Assembly (NCBI GenBank): GCA_025529335.1
Contig: JAMYHX010000023.1
Coordinates: 62,001-126,000, forward strand
From: Rhizopus sp. PT2906
Taxonomy: Eukaryota > Mucoromycota > Mucoromycetes > Mucorales > Rhizopodaceae
Reading direction: 5' to 3'
Length of the DNA stretch: 64,000 nt
Under the pieces are notes generated by a model. It was not told the origin of the DNA. It saw nothing but the letters and a program-made list of their open reading frames with translations, and did no database searches. Of this stretch, positions 43,777 through 54,856 are shown in pieces. Made by a program: the position numbers and the translations under genes. Each line of letters starts with the position of its first letter. Position 1 is the stretch's first letter.

Positions 43777-45669
43777 TTAGTGAACTCTGAATGTATGAGG
43801 ACGACCAAAGAGAGCACGATCTTGACCTCCGGGTGATCCATAAATAATCACGGGTATTTGGCAGTCAAAGGTGCTTACTTCTACATCTTGTAAACATTGA
43901 TAATGTCTATGTCTTTCATCTACATTGATTGGAATAAAAGGTGCATCTGAACCAGTGATGAATTCGAATTTTAAATAATATTTCAATGAAACTACACACG
44001 TTGGTTAATTATCTTTTATAAACATTTTTTTTTTTTTTTTTTTTTTTACCTCCAGTCGTTTGAAAATCAGGTGAGCAGGTAGCTGGTATAGGTAAAGAAA
44101 AAGAAAGGCGTTTATTACCCAAAGAAAAGGAATAAAAGTCCGAGTGTATCTTTCGCGAGACCCGCGCGATTTGTTGCTGTGGACGTAAGGCAATCGTTTC
44201 CTCTACGATTTCGCAGCTTTCTAAGAATATCGATATTTTATAAGTAGGCAATGTAGCGTCAGTAAAGTCCAAGACACCAACAATAGGCTCTCCTAATCGA
44301 TGGGCTGTCTTGATCAAGTGTAATTTAGCAACCCGCTGATTGTTTTTACAAATATCATACATTGCTAAATTAAAGTCAATACCTTTTTTTTTTTGTTTAT
44401 ATCTACTATAATTTACCTTTTCTACTGCCATGTGTCAACCTAGAGACTATCTGTGAACACGATCGACTCATTGAAGCTTCCTCTATTTCTCTATTCTTTT
44501 CATCATATGCTTCACTCTCTCGTCGGGTGATTTCATGCCTCGATTTTCTATTATCCAATAACTCATTGATATAGTCTATAAATTCTTTTCGTTCTTCTAT
44601 TCGACTCTTTTCCTCGCTTCTTTTCACCTTGGATTGATGTTCGTTCACTATCGCTTCGTCCTTTACAACTATTACCGGGTTCATCAAGTCGTACATCGGC
44701 CGTGATCCGTCTTGGGCGACATGATTCAATACCCTAAACCGTATCTGAGCCACTTGTCCCTGATTGAATTTACTTTGAGATGCTCTTTGTGCACCCACAA
44801 CAAGATAATAGTTAAATCGTATAGCCTTTCCTCGATGAGATGGTGGAATATCGTTGGGTAGCTTTACTTTATATGTGTCTATTCAAAAAACAGAGATCAA
44901 CTTTTTGGCTTCTTATACTCTTTACCAACTTACACTGCTTTGTCTCGCCTGGCTCCAGATCAAGATCAACAAACAGGATAGAAGGCGCTGTAGAAAAGAC
45001 AGGCAAGGTACGTGCATCTACAAAAAGATAAGTATCTTTAAAAGTGATATTCATTTTTTTTTTTTTTTTTTTTTTTACTCATAAAAGTATCCGATTTGAC
45101 TAATCCTCCTCCAAACCCACCTTGTGGGCTACTGTATTGCTTCAAGGGATCAAACTCGTTCATATTGATCAAACTGGGGTCTACGATAAAGCTTCCGACG
45201 ACCTGTACAAATCCACAAAGCAAGTGCTCTGTTTTAATTGTTTGAGACAAGGTGGATAGTCTTCGGAGTGAAGGATAAGAAGCTGTAGATTCCATTGAGC
45301 TTCTGGGACTTATTGGAAATGTGTCTATACTTGTTCTAGGTGAACCTAGTTCAATGGCAATGGGATCATCTGTCGTGACGGATGCTGCTCGACTGAGAAA
45401 TGACGTTAACGAAGACATGAGCCGTGTTGAGCTACTGGGTGTGTTTGTTGGCTGTAATTGAAGAGTAGATGGTGAACGAGTCATTGGGGTAGATCGTGTT
45501 GTGGTTGCAGTCGTTGGTGGTTTAAGCGGATTGGTGAATGAGATTTTACATCTTAGGGTTTCTCCAGCATAAAATACGGCGCCCTGAGAGAAAGTGGTGG
45601 TTACTATGATAGAATAAGTACATAAAGAATAAACAGAAAAAAAAAGGTGTCATTACCCAACACACTCAT
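43777..45669 (-). CDS. RGP1: RGP1, subunit of the Ric1-Rgp1 guanine-nucleotide exchange factor for Ypt6/Rab6
   Basis: Six exons on the minus strand (45657-45669, 45079-45603, 44934-45017, 44417-44878, 44050-44382, 43777-43991) give about 543 residues. The arrestin-like fold begins with TTTFSQGAVFYAGETLRCKI, and a Ser-rich insert follows. Later blocks are DLDLEPGETKQYTYKVKLP, HRGKAIRFNYYLVVG, DFNLAMYDICKNNQRVAKL and LGEPIVGVLDF, which identify RGP1 (human RAB6A-GEF complex partner 2). The C-terminus SLKYYLKFEFITG also fits. The first exon has only 13 nt (MSVL plus one base). The complex acts at the Golgi in endosome-to-Golgi retrieval. A charged helical insert (RIEERKEFIDYINELLDN) sits between the two arrestin halves. 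Confidence 0.9.
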
Positions 45670-46440
45670 TTTTATTAAATAAAAGTAAGAAAGAAAGAAT
45701 GAAAAAAAAAAAAAGCTACTTTTGTGTGTGTATGTGTGTGCGTGTTTGCGTGCATGGTGTTTGTCGTTCCTAATACAATCTCAGTTAGCTCCACTCCGAC
45801 GTCTAATGTGATAGATGCTGTCACGCTTTAATTGCATATAAAGATTTGTCTTTAAACTAACAATGTGGGTCTACTGTATGAATAATATCAAGCAAAAGGA
45901 ATAACAGACTTTTACTAAAGCAGAAGTCGAGAACTTGAAAGAATAAAGGTTCAAGAACAAGAGGAAAATTACCAATGATCTCCCCTTTGGCAATTTTCCA
46001 AGCCTTGGGTAAAACAAGCTTAATTCAAGAACAACGCCAAGAGCTACAAAGGTTCCGATCACATATACAATCATGAGGAATAAGTATGAACAAGCCAATA
46101 AAAAGAATTTGTATCAGATCTCAAAAACTGAAAAGCGGACATACATCAAATAATCACTGCCATACAACCTTTGACTATCTGGACGCTGTCAGATCAAGAG
46201 TCCACGTCCCAAGAAAAGGTTGGATCCTTGCTTTTCAGGGAAATTGCAACGCAAATGATCAAAGGTGAGGAAAGAGAAGTATTGAAATTGGTGACATTGC
46301 TGAAACTGATTACCAAGGCGAGAAGGGGGTTTGACGATTGATACTATATTGAGCAAAATTCGCAATCTGTTTAAAGATCAAGACCAAATAGCAATGTTGC
46401 CGAAAAGACGACAGAGTCGCACTTTATTCTCAGAAAAACA
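45670..46440. other. Intergenic region upstream of RGP1 with a TG-rich microsatellite
   Basis: A (TG)n-like stretch lies at about 45723-45752. Hydrophobic minus-strand frames around 45871-46098 could be decayed coding sequence (several Leu/Phe/Val runs) but have no recognisable family. Together with the recombinase relic that follows, this looks like a zone of mobile-element decay. Confidence 0.4.
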
Positions 46441-46460
46441 ATATAAAAAATCCTTATAAT

Positions 46461-46872
46461 CTATACACTTTGCATGGTTGCAGTTGTTAAAAGTATTAGC
46501 GTCTTCTTCTGTAGCTTGTCTAAGGGCAGGTCCTTGGTAGCGCCGCGACCTTCCACTAGAACCAATATTGGATCGATATCAAAGATCTCCTGATTTCTGT
46601 TTGGTAACTTGCTTCTTGTTTTCTTTGAAAAATTGCGCTGAATCAAGGCGTGGTTACTCAAGCTCGGCCCTTGAGCGTGTAAGACTCGATACACCGAGGC
46701 GATTGCCGAGCGAGCTTGGAGAGACCAGATATTCCGCCACTAGGGTGGATCGTAGTGGGCTCTTCTTTGAGTTTTTGGATAAGCACCACGCAGTCCAGTT
46801 CGCCCAATGTCTATTGTAGTTTTTCAATGTTGATTTTCGAGTAGAATCGTGTAAGAATGGATATCCATCCAT
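46461..46872 (-). mobile_element. Tyrosine-recombinase relic, DIRS/Crypton-type element
   Basis: On the minus strand two overlapping frames together give the N-terminal core-binding part of a tyrosine recombinase. The first has YNRHWANWTAWCLSKNSKKS and VAEYLVS. After a frameshift near 46690-46720 the second reads ARSAIASVYRVLH, SLSNHALIQRNFSKKTRS, IFDIDPILVLVEG and LDKLQKKTLILLTTATM. This order (S-x-I-x-x-YR-type helix, then RFxK, then a D-x-P-x-L helix, then KTxxLLxxAT) is that of YR retrotransposons of the DIRS group. The catalytic C-terminal half (R-HxxR-Y) is missing and the frame is broken, so the copy is dead. No element ends were found. Confidence 0.65.
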
Positions 46873-47178
46873 TTGACGACATTAAAATGCAAAACGCATG
46901 CTGGAAAAACGGAATGTATCCCAATGTGATTATATCGGCCTGCTGACTTTACAGGCATGTAGTTATCGCTATTACTTCGTCTTAGCCCCTTTGACACTGG
47001 TGGAAATTGTACGTTGTGTTTGTCCAAATGCTGTCAAAGCTTTTAATACGTAGAAAATATTTATTCTTCACATTGAAACATGTGTGAACAATAGTAATAA
47101 GCCTTTTGGGGGGTTTTCGTCATTGTAACAAATTATTATAAGCAAGAAAAAAAAAAAGGTATATGTGATTAATGTTAT
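46873..47178. other. Short intergenic gap after the recombinase relic
   Basis: About 300 bp of AT-rich sequence containing the likely 3' end of the PH-domain gene on the minus strand. No feature is recognised. Confidence 0.4.
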
Positions 47179-48258
47179 TTAATGATAATTTGATACTTTA
47201 TAAGGTGGTATTGCAGGAGCAACAAAGGAAGAGCATTTTTTGACAGAAGGTTGCTTTGTTAGATTTAGTTTATGTAATAGTTCAGCCAAACTGATATCTT
47301 CATCTTCCTCTTCTTCTTTTGCATAATTTAGATAATTTGACTGGGATTGAATTATAAGTTTTTTTCCACTTTCAAAGTTGTAATATTTCACTTTTTCAAC
47401 AAAGACTGCGTTATTATTATCAAATGAAGACAGGTCTTCACTCTTTTCCTGTTGAAAGTAGTTGAATAGGTTATTACTCATCCAGAGGCCAGCATCATCC
47501 AATCCCTTTTTCTTTAATATTAGGTTAGCGTCTGTGACTAAAGGCATTTCCTTTGGCATAATCTTTGCTCGTCTCGTACTCGGTCTTTTGATCACTTTCT
47601 TGTTGGGCCGTCTATGACTGATACTTGTCATGTCTGTAAATATACTCAAATTATCATCTTCAGGCATAGGTTCGATAGGCGGCGGTGCAGCCGTCTTTTT
47701 AATATTTGGATCTTGTGCCATCAGTTCAGCTAATGACCTTCGCCATTCTTCAATCACTTGAACTTTTTCTCTAGACAGCATTGGTTTTAGCATAGGTTGT
47801 ATTTTTGGCTCTTGTTGTTGTTGTTGTTGTTGTTGAGTGAATGTCCACATTTTGGTTAATACAAATAACCATCTTTCCAAATCCTTTTGTTTCGATGCTT
47901 TCAAGACATATCGCTTATTAAAAATGGTTTGAATTGAGAAGCATTTTGGTGGTCTTTTTGATTTCCTTAAAAGTGAAATAGAGCAAATAGTCGAAAGATC
48001 GACGGTCCATTCAGGTAATTGAAAGTATTTTATATTGGGAATCAATTCATCTGTCAATCGTTTTGGTGTTATATAAAGTGGATTATTGACAGTTGGACTA
48101 TTAGGTTGCTTCTTTGTTGATAAGCAAGTAAAAGTTGAGCCATCAAATCGAAATAATCTCCACTTCCATTCCTTTTTATCTGTTCGAACATATAAATGTC
48201 CTTCAAATATCGGTGTACATGTTACTGGTATCTCTTGTTCGTTTGAGTATAATGTCAT
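47179..48258 (-). CDS. PH-domain protein, 359 aa
   Basis: A single-exon gene. Residues about 15-137 fit a pleckstrin-homology domain: it starts with FEGHLYVRTDKKEWKWRLFR, continues with a variable loop and PLYITPKRL, and ends with the C-terminal helix and its conserved Trp (KDLERWLFVLTKMWTF). PH domains bind phosphoinositides or proteins at membranes. A Gln run (about eight) encoded by CAA/CAG follows directly. The rest is low-complexity with a basic stretch (RRPNKKVIKRPSTRRAK) and acidic EEEEDEDIS. No second domain is seen, so it may be an adaptor protein. The ATG at 48258 gives the full PH domain. Confidence 0.72.
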   Translation of the reverse strand: MTLYSNEQEIPVTCTPIFEGHLYVRTDKKEWKWRLFRFDGSTFTCLSTKKQPNSPTVNNPLYITPKRLTDELIPNIKYFQLPEWTVDLSTICSISLLRKSKRPPKCFSIQTIFNKRYVLKASKQKDLERWLFVLTKMWTFTQQQQQQQQEPKIQPMLKPMLSREKVQVIEEWRRSLAELMAQDPNIKKTAAPPPIEPMPEDDNLSIFTDMTSISHRRPNKKVIKRPSTRRAKIMPKEMPLVTDANLILKKKGLDDAGLWMSNNLFNYFQQEKSEDLSSFDNNNAVFVEKVKYYNFESGKKLIIQSQSNYLNYAKEEEEDEDISLAELLHKLNLTKQPSVKKCSSFVAPAIPPYKVSNYH

Positions 48259-49055
48259 GAATATATAATTTATAAGAGAAAAAAAAGAAAGAAAGAGAAA
48301 AATACACGGTTGATTCTTTTTTTAGCAGAGTCTGGATGGTGCCTTTCTCCTTTTAGCAGTTTGTATTTTTTGACTTAAAAAAAATTTTTAATAGACAAAA
48401 GTTTTAAGTAGACTCGCGTTAAAAATAGTTGATGTGAACTAGAGCTACTTGTCACATGTTCACTGGTTGTCATCATATTATCTCAAGCCATGTATTCATA
48501 TCTTTTCTTCAATGTTGGACTATTATAAAGAAAAATAAGAGCACAATCATGCAACTATAAAAAAGACACGTTTGTAATTAAGCCAAATGGCATAGTCATA
48601 TGAGCAGTAGTCGTAGGACTACTGTTTGTAATATATGCTAAATAAAACAATCCTGTTCAGTAAACTGGATTTCACGACTAACTATATCTGAAATCACCCC
48701 ACATGTAGTTCCTTACTTGTTCAACAACGTAATTGGATGATAAAATAATAGCAGACAGAAAGTTGAACCCCTCCGTTGCTATAGCATCTTCTACTTTTAT
48801 TTCACTAAAAATAGTATAAACAAGGTTTGATTTTTGTTGAAGAAAATGTTTGAAAGTGATCTAAAAACAGAAAGGGGGCTTTGTATATATCAAGCCATGT
48901 CTTTGGACATGTGTGTATACAAAGCAAAGACTATTATATCTATAAAAGAACCTTTTACAACAAGGCATGACACATACAAATAAACTCTGGGTACACTGTC
49001 ACAAAAAGTAAATAGAAAAGAAATCTAGGTTACTCTTTATTGCATAAACAAATTT
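48259..49055. other. Intergenic region between the PH-domain gene and the DDHD lipase gene
   Basis: About 800 bp of AT-rich sequence, upstream of the PH gene and downstream of the lipase gene (both minus). Nothing beyond promoter- and terminator-like AT-rich words is seen. Confidence 0.45.
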
Positions 49056-50494
49056 TTATTGATAATCTAGCAATGTCTTTACAATATGATGTGACACATC
49101 TCTTATAAACAAGAGAGAGAGAAGCGTCAGTTAAAAATACTGAATTTCATTTTTTTTTTTTTCTTTTACCTGTTTGCCCAATATCTAAAATGGCTCTTTA
49201 ATGCAACAATCCATTCAGATGCATAAGCATCAATCATATTTTCAGAGAGTACATAATCTAGCCTTGGATACATGTTTCCATCTGTTCCCAAGATACCATC
49301 CTTTGGTATCATCATCGTATTATCTTGATGTATCATCTTTCGTCTCTTTTTTCTCACACCGTCATCATCCAGTTCCTCTTCCTTTCTTTTTAGTGAATGG
49401 TCACTGTATGTCACAACGCTTTCCGTTTTTACTGTAAAGAAAGATTGCCAAAAGGATTGTATATAGGGTTTGGCGGTTGCAATGGACGATTTGATGCCTA
49501 AATTGGGTATTCTCGGTAACCTCTTGGTCCTATCGACCAACACAGGCTCGACTGTATCATAATTAGGATGTATCATCGGCTCTAGACGATAACCCAGTGG
49601 ATCGAATGGATGAAATATGTTGTGTATCCTTGTACGTGGTGGTGGACGAAACTGCAGATAATCCAATCCTCGACAGATCAACCCTGCAGCTAACAAAAAA
49701 AAAAGGGGGGATAAAAACATAGATTATGGAAAATAACAAGACTTTTTACCTATTGGACTACCACAAGTAAAAATACTTTTTATTTTAAAACCAAGTGGAG
49801 GTACTGTGATGTCAGGTGTATTACTAACATCACCTTTTGCCCAAGGAGGCAATCCATCTTCATGTTCTGACCATTGCATCGAGGCAATATCATAGGCAAT
49901 AATACCACCCAGAGAGAATCCGATAAAATGTACATGTCCATTAAACCCTGGATGACTTGACACATAATCCTCGTAAGCTTTAGAGCATGTCTTGACGACA
50001 TGATTGATAATATGTTGGCCGTATGGGTTTGTAAAATAGTAAAGACAATCCATCAACCAGTGATTGGCTGCTAACCGTACCTTGGGAACCGTCGTCAAGG
50101 TAGATTTGTTCATTTTAGAGTCAATCATGTCATGAATAAAGCTATGCCATTCTGTGATTTCAGTGTCATTCAATGTGGTTTTTATTATTCATATAATCTA
50201 TCCAAACCTATTGGGATATATTTCACTCGTATGTGCTTTTCGTATTGAGGATAATAGGATGATAAGATATCAAGAGTATTCTTTTGTATGGTAGACACTA
50301 GTTTATTTCATTAAGAAATGGTTTTTTATCTTGTTTGATTTGCTTATTACCATGATGCTTCATATTTCCATACTTTTCATATTGTTGTCCCATACCATGA
50401 ATAAAGAAAACAAGATGATCTTGAAATTATCAATATCTAATATATATACAACTGTCTATTGCTTACCTGTAACTCTTTCATCATTATGTACCAT
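49056..50494 (-). CDS. DDHD-domain phospholipase (intracellular PLA1 family)
   Basis: Six exons on the minus strand (50467-50494, 50351-50419, 50208-50297, 49750-50151, 49170-49689, 49056-49101) give about 384 residues. The lipase core starts with HLVFFIHGMGQQ, followed by VKYIPIEWHSF, then the nucleophile elbow GFSLG (Ser in HFIGFSLGGIIAYD). The DDHD region has IFTCGSPIG, FHPFDPLGYRLEPMI, YPRLDYVLSEN and YASEWIVALKSHFRYWANR, with the catalytic Asp and His expected there. Family members hydrolyse phosphatidic acid or related lipids and act in Golgi-ER traffic. It is short: WWE and SAM domains of animal DDHD1/2 are absent and the protein begins almost at the lipase core. The exon 3 donor (GTTTGG) is weak but is the one that restores PIEWHSF. 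Confidence 0.85.
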
Positions 50495-50622
50495 GATAAA
50501 AAATAAAAGAAAAGAAAAGAAAAAAAAAAAAAAAGGGAAATTTGACAACCAAGCGATACCATAATAAGCCTCATACAGATTTAGGAGGTAAACACAAAGA
50601 GAGAAAGAGGGGTATTTTTATT

Positions 50623-52664
50623 TTAATTCTTGTTCCTTTCAAGATATGAAACTAGTTCAGGGTTTCTTGTCAAGTCAGGATGAGTAGATTTCTAAAGACG
50701 ATATTAATATTATATACAAAAAAAAAAAGAGGATATTCATTTACCTCCATATCTTGTAACCAAGGATGTGCCTATAGAAAATGAATTTGATATACATATC
50801 TACATTTACTTTAATACTCACAAGTACTTGTTTGATTGTATATCTTTTTGACTTGTCTATTGTCATCATTTTTCGAATCAGATCTTTTGCTGTTAAAAAA
50901 CTACATTAGTCAAATGTGTTCCTTCAATATTCCTTATTTACCTTCGTGACTTATGTCATCCCACACAGAGCAATCGAAATTAAAATCACCACGCTTTATT
51001 TGATCAATTGTCTCCCTCTTGTGTTCTTCAGCTTCACTTCGTTGTAAGAATGGTGTAAATGCGACAAGAGCAGTGAACAACAAGACCCCCAAGCTCCAGA
51101 TATCGACCTCTTTTCCATATCCATTAGGACAGTCGATCAATTCAGGGGCAGCTTTATACGGGTGAGCATATATGCATATAAAAAGATAATATACATACCA
51201 TACATGACAGTTCCACAATTTGTTTCTAAAAGTCTACCTGGCCTCATAAAGGTAGATAAGCCGAAATCACACAGTTTGACAATAAGTCTTTCTCTATCAA
51301 AAATAACCACATTTTCCAACTTGATGTCTCTGTGGACAATATTTCGTTCATGAAGAAACTATTCGAATGGTGTGTGAGTGATGGTTTTAGATATGCGTAT
51401 AAATACATACAGCAATGGCGTGTGCTATTTGATCAAATATGATCTTTACTTCATATTCCTTAAACTGATAAGAGGCAACGCATTCGAACAGGTCTCCATT
51501 TTTACCACTACCAAGATTAATAACCAAACTTGATGATCATCAGGAGGGGGGGGAGACTTACTATTCCATAACAATATACATGATGTCATCTTGCTCATAA
51601 ACTTTGCTGATTTGTATAATACACGGCTATAGACATAGAGTAAGCCTATTTTTTTTTCTTTATGATTCCTTGCATAAAAAAGATTTACATGAACAGGCAT
51701 TGACATACAGACACTAATTTCTTTTAAAAACGCGTCGCGTAGCTTTTTTCTTCCGTGACACATGCTATTTCGGATCAATTTGATCGCCACTCGTCTCTTT
51801 GTCCTTTTGCACTCTGCTAATTGAACCACACCATAGGTTCCTTCTGCTATTCGTGATTTTAGTACGTAGAGATCCTCTACTGCTCTTGCCCTTGTTGTGC
51901 TTGTCTTTGGCTTTACAAATTTGTAGGTTGGATTGGCTGCTTCATTGTATAGCTTAGGATCCATAAAATGTATGATATCGCCCGTCTTGAGTTCGATCGC
52001 GCCATTCTGTATTTTTTTAAAATTAACCCACGTTCCATTTGAACTATGTGCTGTTAGAATAAGGAAGAGAGATAAGCCTCCCCATTTACCTTCTATCAAA
52101 CACATATGGAACAAATCTTTCAACATTGTTTATGGATCTGTGTCTCTAACAGGGAGGATCATGAATATCGTGTTTATAGTATTTTTTGTTGTTGTTGCTG
52201 CTTACACAATAGATAATGGCGTGTACATCGCTAGCACCTTTAAGATAAAGCCTTTATATAAGCATAAGTAAAAGAAAAGAATTTCACACATGATATAAAT
52301 ATATATATATATATATAAACCTTATGTCACAATCTTCCTTTTTACCAATAATGTATCCTGCTGCCTGATTATCTAAACGCTTATCCAATTCTCTATCCAA
52401 CGTATACGTCTCTCCACCTTCTCTGACCAGATAACCCCAGGCGTCTTCATTGTTTTCTACTTTCAGTTGGGATGTAGAAGGGTCCTTGATCAGCACCTTG
52501 CTCGTTGTTGTTGTTGTGAGTAACCTTGGCTTGACTTTTCCGTTACCAAATAGGTTACATGACATGGAAGGTGAACTATAGAGTCTTCTTAACGAATGTC
52601 CACCACTGTGTCTTATTTCTGACTTTTTACGTACAAGTGATCGTCCTCTTTTTGTTGTTGTCAT
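50623..52664 (-). CDS. FHA-domain checkpoint-type Ser/Thr kinase (Chk2/Cds1/Rad53 family)
   Basis: About eleven exons on the minus strand (52321-52664, 52208-52251, 52090-52116, 51689-52050, 51562-51626, 51411-51507, 51199-51358, 50942-51151, 50822-50889, 50745-50771, 50623-50691) give about 490 residues. An FHA domain occupies roughly residues 75-185 (YIIGKKEDCDIR, HSSNGTWVN). The kinase domain follows with IAEGTYGVVQLAE, Lys in RVAIKLI, IVHRDIKLENV, LCDFGLS, GTVMYAAPEL and VDIWSLGVLLF. This FHA-kinase order is that of Chk2/Cds1/Dun1, which act in DNA-damage checkpoints. There is no clear SQ/TQ cluster and only one FHA domain. Splicing inside the FHA part (52090-52251) is the least certain: a 27-nt exon with an AAAG acceptor is needed to reach the HSSNGTW block. 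Confidence 0.85.
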
Positions 52665-53641
52665 TTAAAAACACAAAGGAAAAAAAAAAAAGTGTCAAAT
52701 TTTTTCTTTTTTCTTTGTTGGTTCCTTTACTCCTTTTCACTATTTGTACTACATCAAGATGGTATGCTTATTGTAAGATTAGCTCAATTTGATTTCAAAA
52801 GATCTCTACATTTCATCTCCAAGAAACCAAGACTGAGCATATAGGGTCAATCCCATTCGATGAAAGAATATAAAAGGCAAATAAGTATAGATGACCAGAT
52901 ACACATAGTATATATCAAAATTGAAGACGACGAGAAGGAGGGGAGGGGATCACTTGAAGAGTATCCTCAATGAAAGTTATGCGTCACTTCAACCCGCTTG
53001 ATGAAATCTACTAAAAAAGCGATAAACGTGAAAAGCAAAATGTAGAACATATTTTGAGAAACGTTGATAAATGAAACGTCGTTTATGGTGTGTGTATCGA
53101 TCGTGTTCAAGATGATTGAGTTATATTCAAGGATGTTACGGCCATTCATACAGCATTTCCGTCGTATTAGTACTTGTTGTAAAAGATAAAAAAAATAAAG
53201 TCTGACCACAAAACAAGTTATAGATGAACTCACGCTCCTGCTTTCATATGATTTGTAAAACGGACTCTTTCTCTCTCTCTCTCTCCTCTTGTTGTAATCT
53301 TGATAGATTATTACTGGCTCAACATGATACTCCTCTTATATTTTAGTGTTGATGTTGATGTTGTGTCCCAAACAGTCAAAACCCAGAATTAGACTAGCGG
53401 GAACGAGGCCCTTCAATAGAGAGGACAACTGGGGCTGCTGAAAACAGGTGGGGCTACTCAATAGACAAACAAAGATACCTGCCTGTAAAATGTTTAGTAG
53501 GAGATGGTTGGAAGACATGGTAGAAGGCGTCCTTCTTGAAAAGAATAAAGAAGGTTTCAGGTGGTTGTTCAGTAGTTGCCTTATTTGATGATTGTTTTTC
53601 ATTGGTGAAGAAGAGCCAAGATTTTTTTTTTTTTTTTTTAC
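52665..53641. other. Region between the FHA-kinase gene and OGG1, with a degenerate OGG1 copy
   Basis: About 980 bp. The first part carries a decayed duplicate of OGG1 exon 1 (separate entry). The remainder has two minus-strand frames (52967-53233 and 53336-53602) of 88 codons each, with some hydrophobic stretches and GT/AG-like borders between them. They could be a small real gene, but no family was recognised. A (CT)n run is at about 53271-53284. Confidence 0.4.
52773..52886 (+). pseudogene. Degenerate duplicate of OGG1 exon 1
   Basis: The stretch from GTAAGATTAG to about AAGTATAG aligns over about 110 bp with the start of OGG1 at 53650-53765, sharing blocks such as CAATTTGATT, AAAGATCTC, GGTCAATCC and TTCGATG-AAGAATATA. 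Differences are spread throughout with small indels that break the frame. The copy stops within the equivalent of exon 1, so it is a partial tandem duplication, not a gene. Confidence 0.7.
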
Positions 53642-54759
53642 ATGTTTAATGTAAGATTAGCCAATTTGATTTGGAAAGATCTCCATATTTCACCCAAGGA
53701 ATTAAGACTAGACACCTTAAGATGTGGTCAATCCTTTCGATGGAAGAATATAGAAGACAAGTGGATATCGGTACTACAAGGAAATCTTATTGTACTAAAA
53801 GAAACTCGTGAGTTGTGTGTTTTTTGTTTGAAGAGCGCATATTGATAGTTTGGTCCACTATTAGCATCTAGTGTATTCTACGGAACCGTGGATGGTTCAG
53901 ACAAGATAGAACCATTACTAAGAGACTATTTCCAGCTTGACAAGGTATCCCTAGAATCATGCTACAGCCGTTGGTCTCAACTGGATGCGAATTTTAAGCT
54001 CAAATCAGTACACTTTCAAGGCATTCGTATCCTTCGTCAAGATCCGTGGGAGAATCTGATTTGCTTTATCTGTTCGAGTAACAACAATATCAGCCGGATC
54101 ACACAAATGGTCAACAAATTGTGTGTTCACTATGGACAAAAAGTGGGGCAACTAGAAGGGGAAATGTATTATGATTTTCCTACACTGGATAGTTTAGTGC
54201 AGGATGGAGTCGAGGCCAAATTGAGGGAATTAGGGTTTGGATATCGAGCCAAGTACATTGCAAACACAGCTAAAAAGATAAAAGAAGAACATGTCCAATC
54301 AGATTGGTTGTATTCGTTGAGAAAAGTCAGTTATCAGGAGGCCAAAGAAGAATTGATGAGATTTCCTGGTGTTGGACCAAAAGTAGCTGACTGTGTGGTA
54401 ATACCTTCACAAAAGAGATAAGAAAAAATATAAAAAAAGGCTCATTTATATCTAGTGTTTGATGTCATTGGATCATCCAGAATCAATACCAGTAGATACA
54501 CATGTTTGGCAAATTGCCCAAAGATCTTATGGATTCAATAAGAAAGGAAAGTCGCTGACGAGTAAATTGTATGTTGAAGTAGGAAATCATTTTAGATTAC
54601 TATTTGGGGAATATAGTGGCTGGGCGCATTCTGTAAGGATAAAATAAAAAAAAATTAGAATAAGTAATTTTATTATGATTAACTTGTAAAAATTAGGTAT
54701 TGTTTACAGCAGATTTGAAGTCATTTGAGCAAATATTAAAAAAGAGAAAATTAGAGTAA
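53642..54759 (+). CDS. OGG1: 8-oxoguanine DNA glycosylase/lyase OGG1
   Basis: Four exons (53642-53807, 53865-54397, 54456-54632, 54697-54759) give about 312 residues. The enzyme removes 8-oxoguanine opposite C and nicks the strand. The N-terminal domain has LRLDTLRCGQSFRW and FYGTV. The helix-hairpin-helix region reads LMRFPGVGPKVADCVCLMSL, with the catalytic Lys in GPKVAD, and the catalytic Asp is in IPVDTHVWQIA. RQDPWENLICFICSSNNNI and ELGFGYRAKYI are further family blocks. The C-terminus GEYSGWAHSVLF matches the usual end. The Cys/Gly start (MFNVRLANL) lacks an obvious mitochondrial presequence. Intron 2 interrupts the HhH motif directly after the Lys-containing block; removing it restores the catalytic Asp segment. 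Confidence 0.93.
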
Positions 54760-54856
54760 ATATTATGAAGCTAGTTTTGATAATTTGGTTGTATAATGTT
54801 TAAAAAACTCTTTGACTATTAATAAAATGAGCACATGATTATTTAAATAGAATAGA

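Noticed and set aside
45871..46098. Hydrophobic minus-strand frame, possible membrane protein
   Set aside because: Alternative frames in the same place are equally open, and no conserved motif is seen. Probably decayed sequence.
52967..53602. Two minus-strand frames that might form a small spliced gene
   Set aside because: Borders are plausible but no spliced product resembles a known protein, and part of the region is low-complexity. Kept only as a remark.
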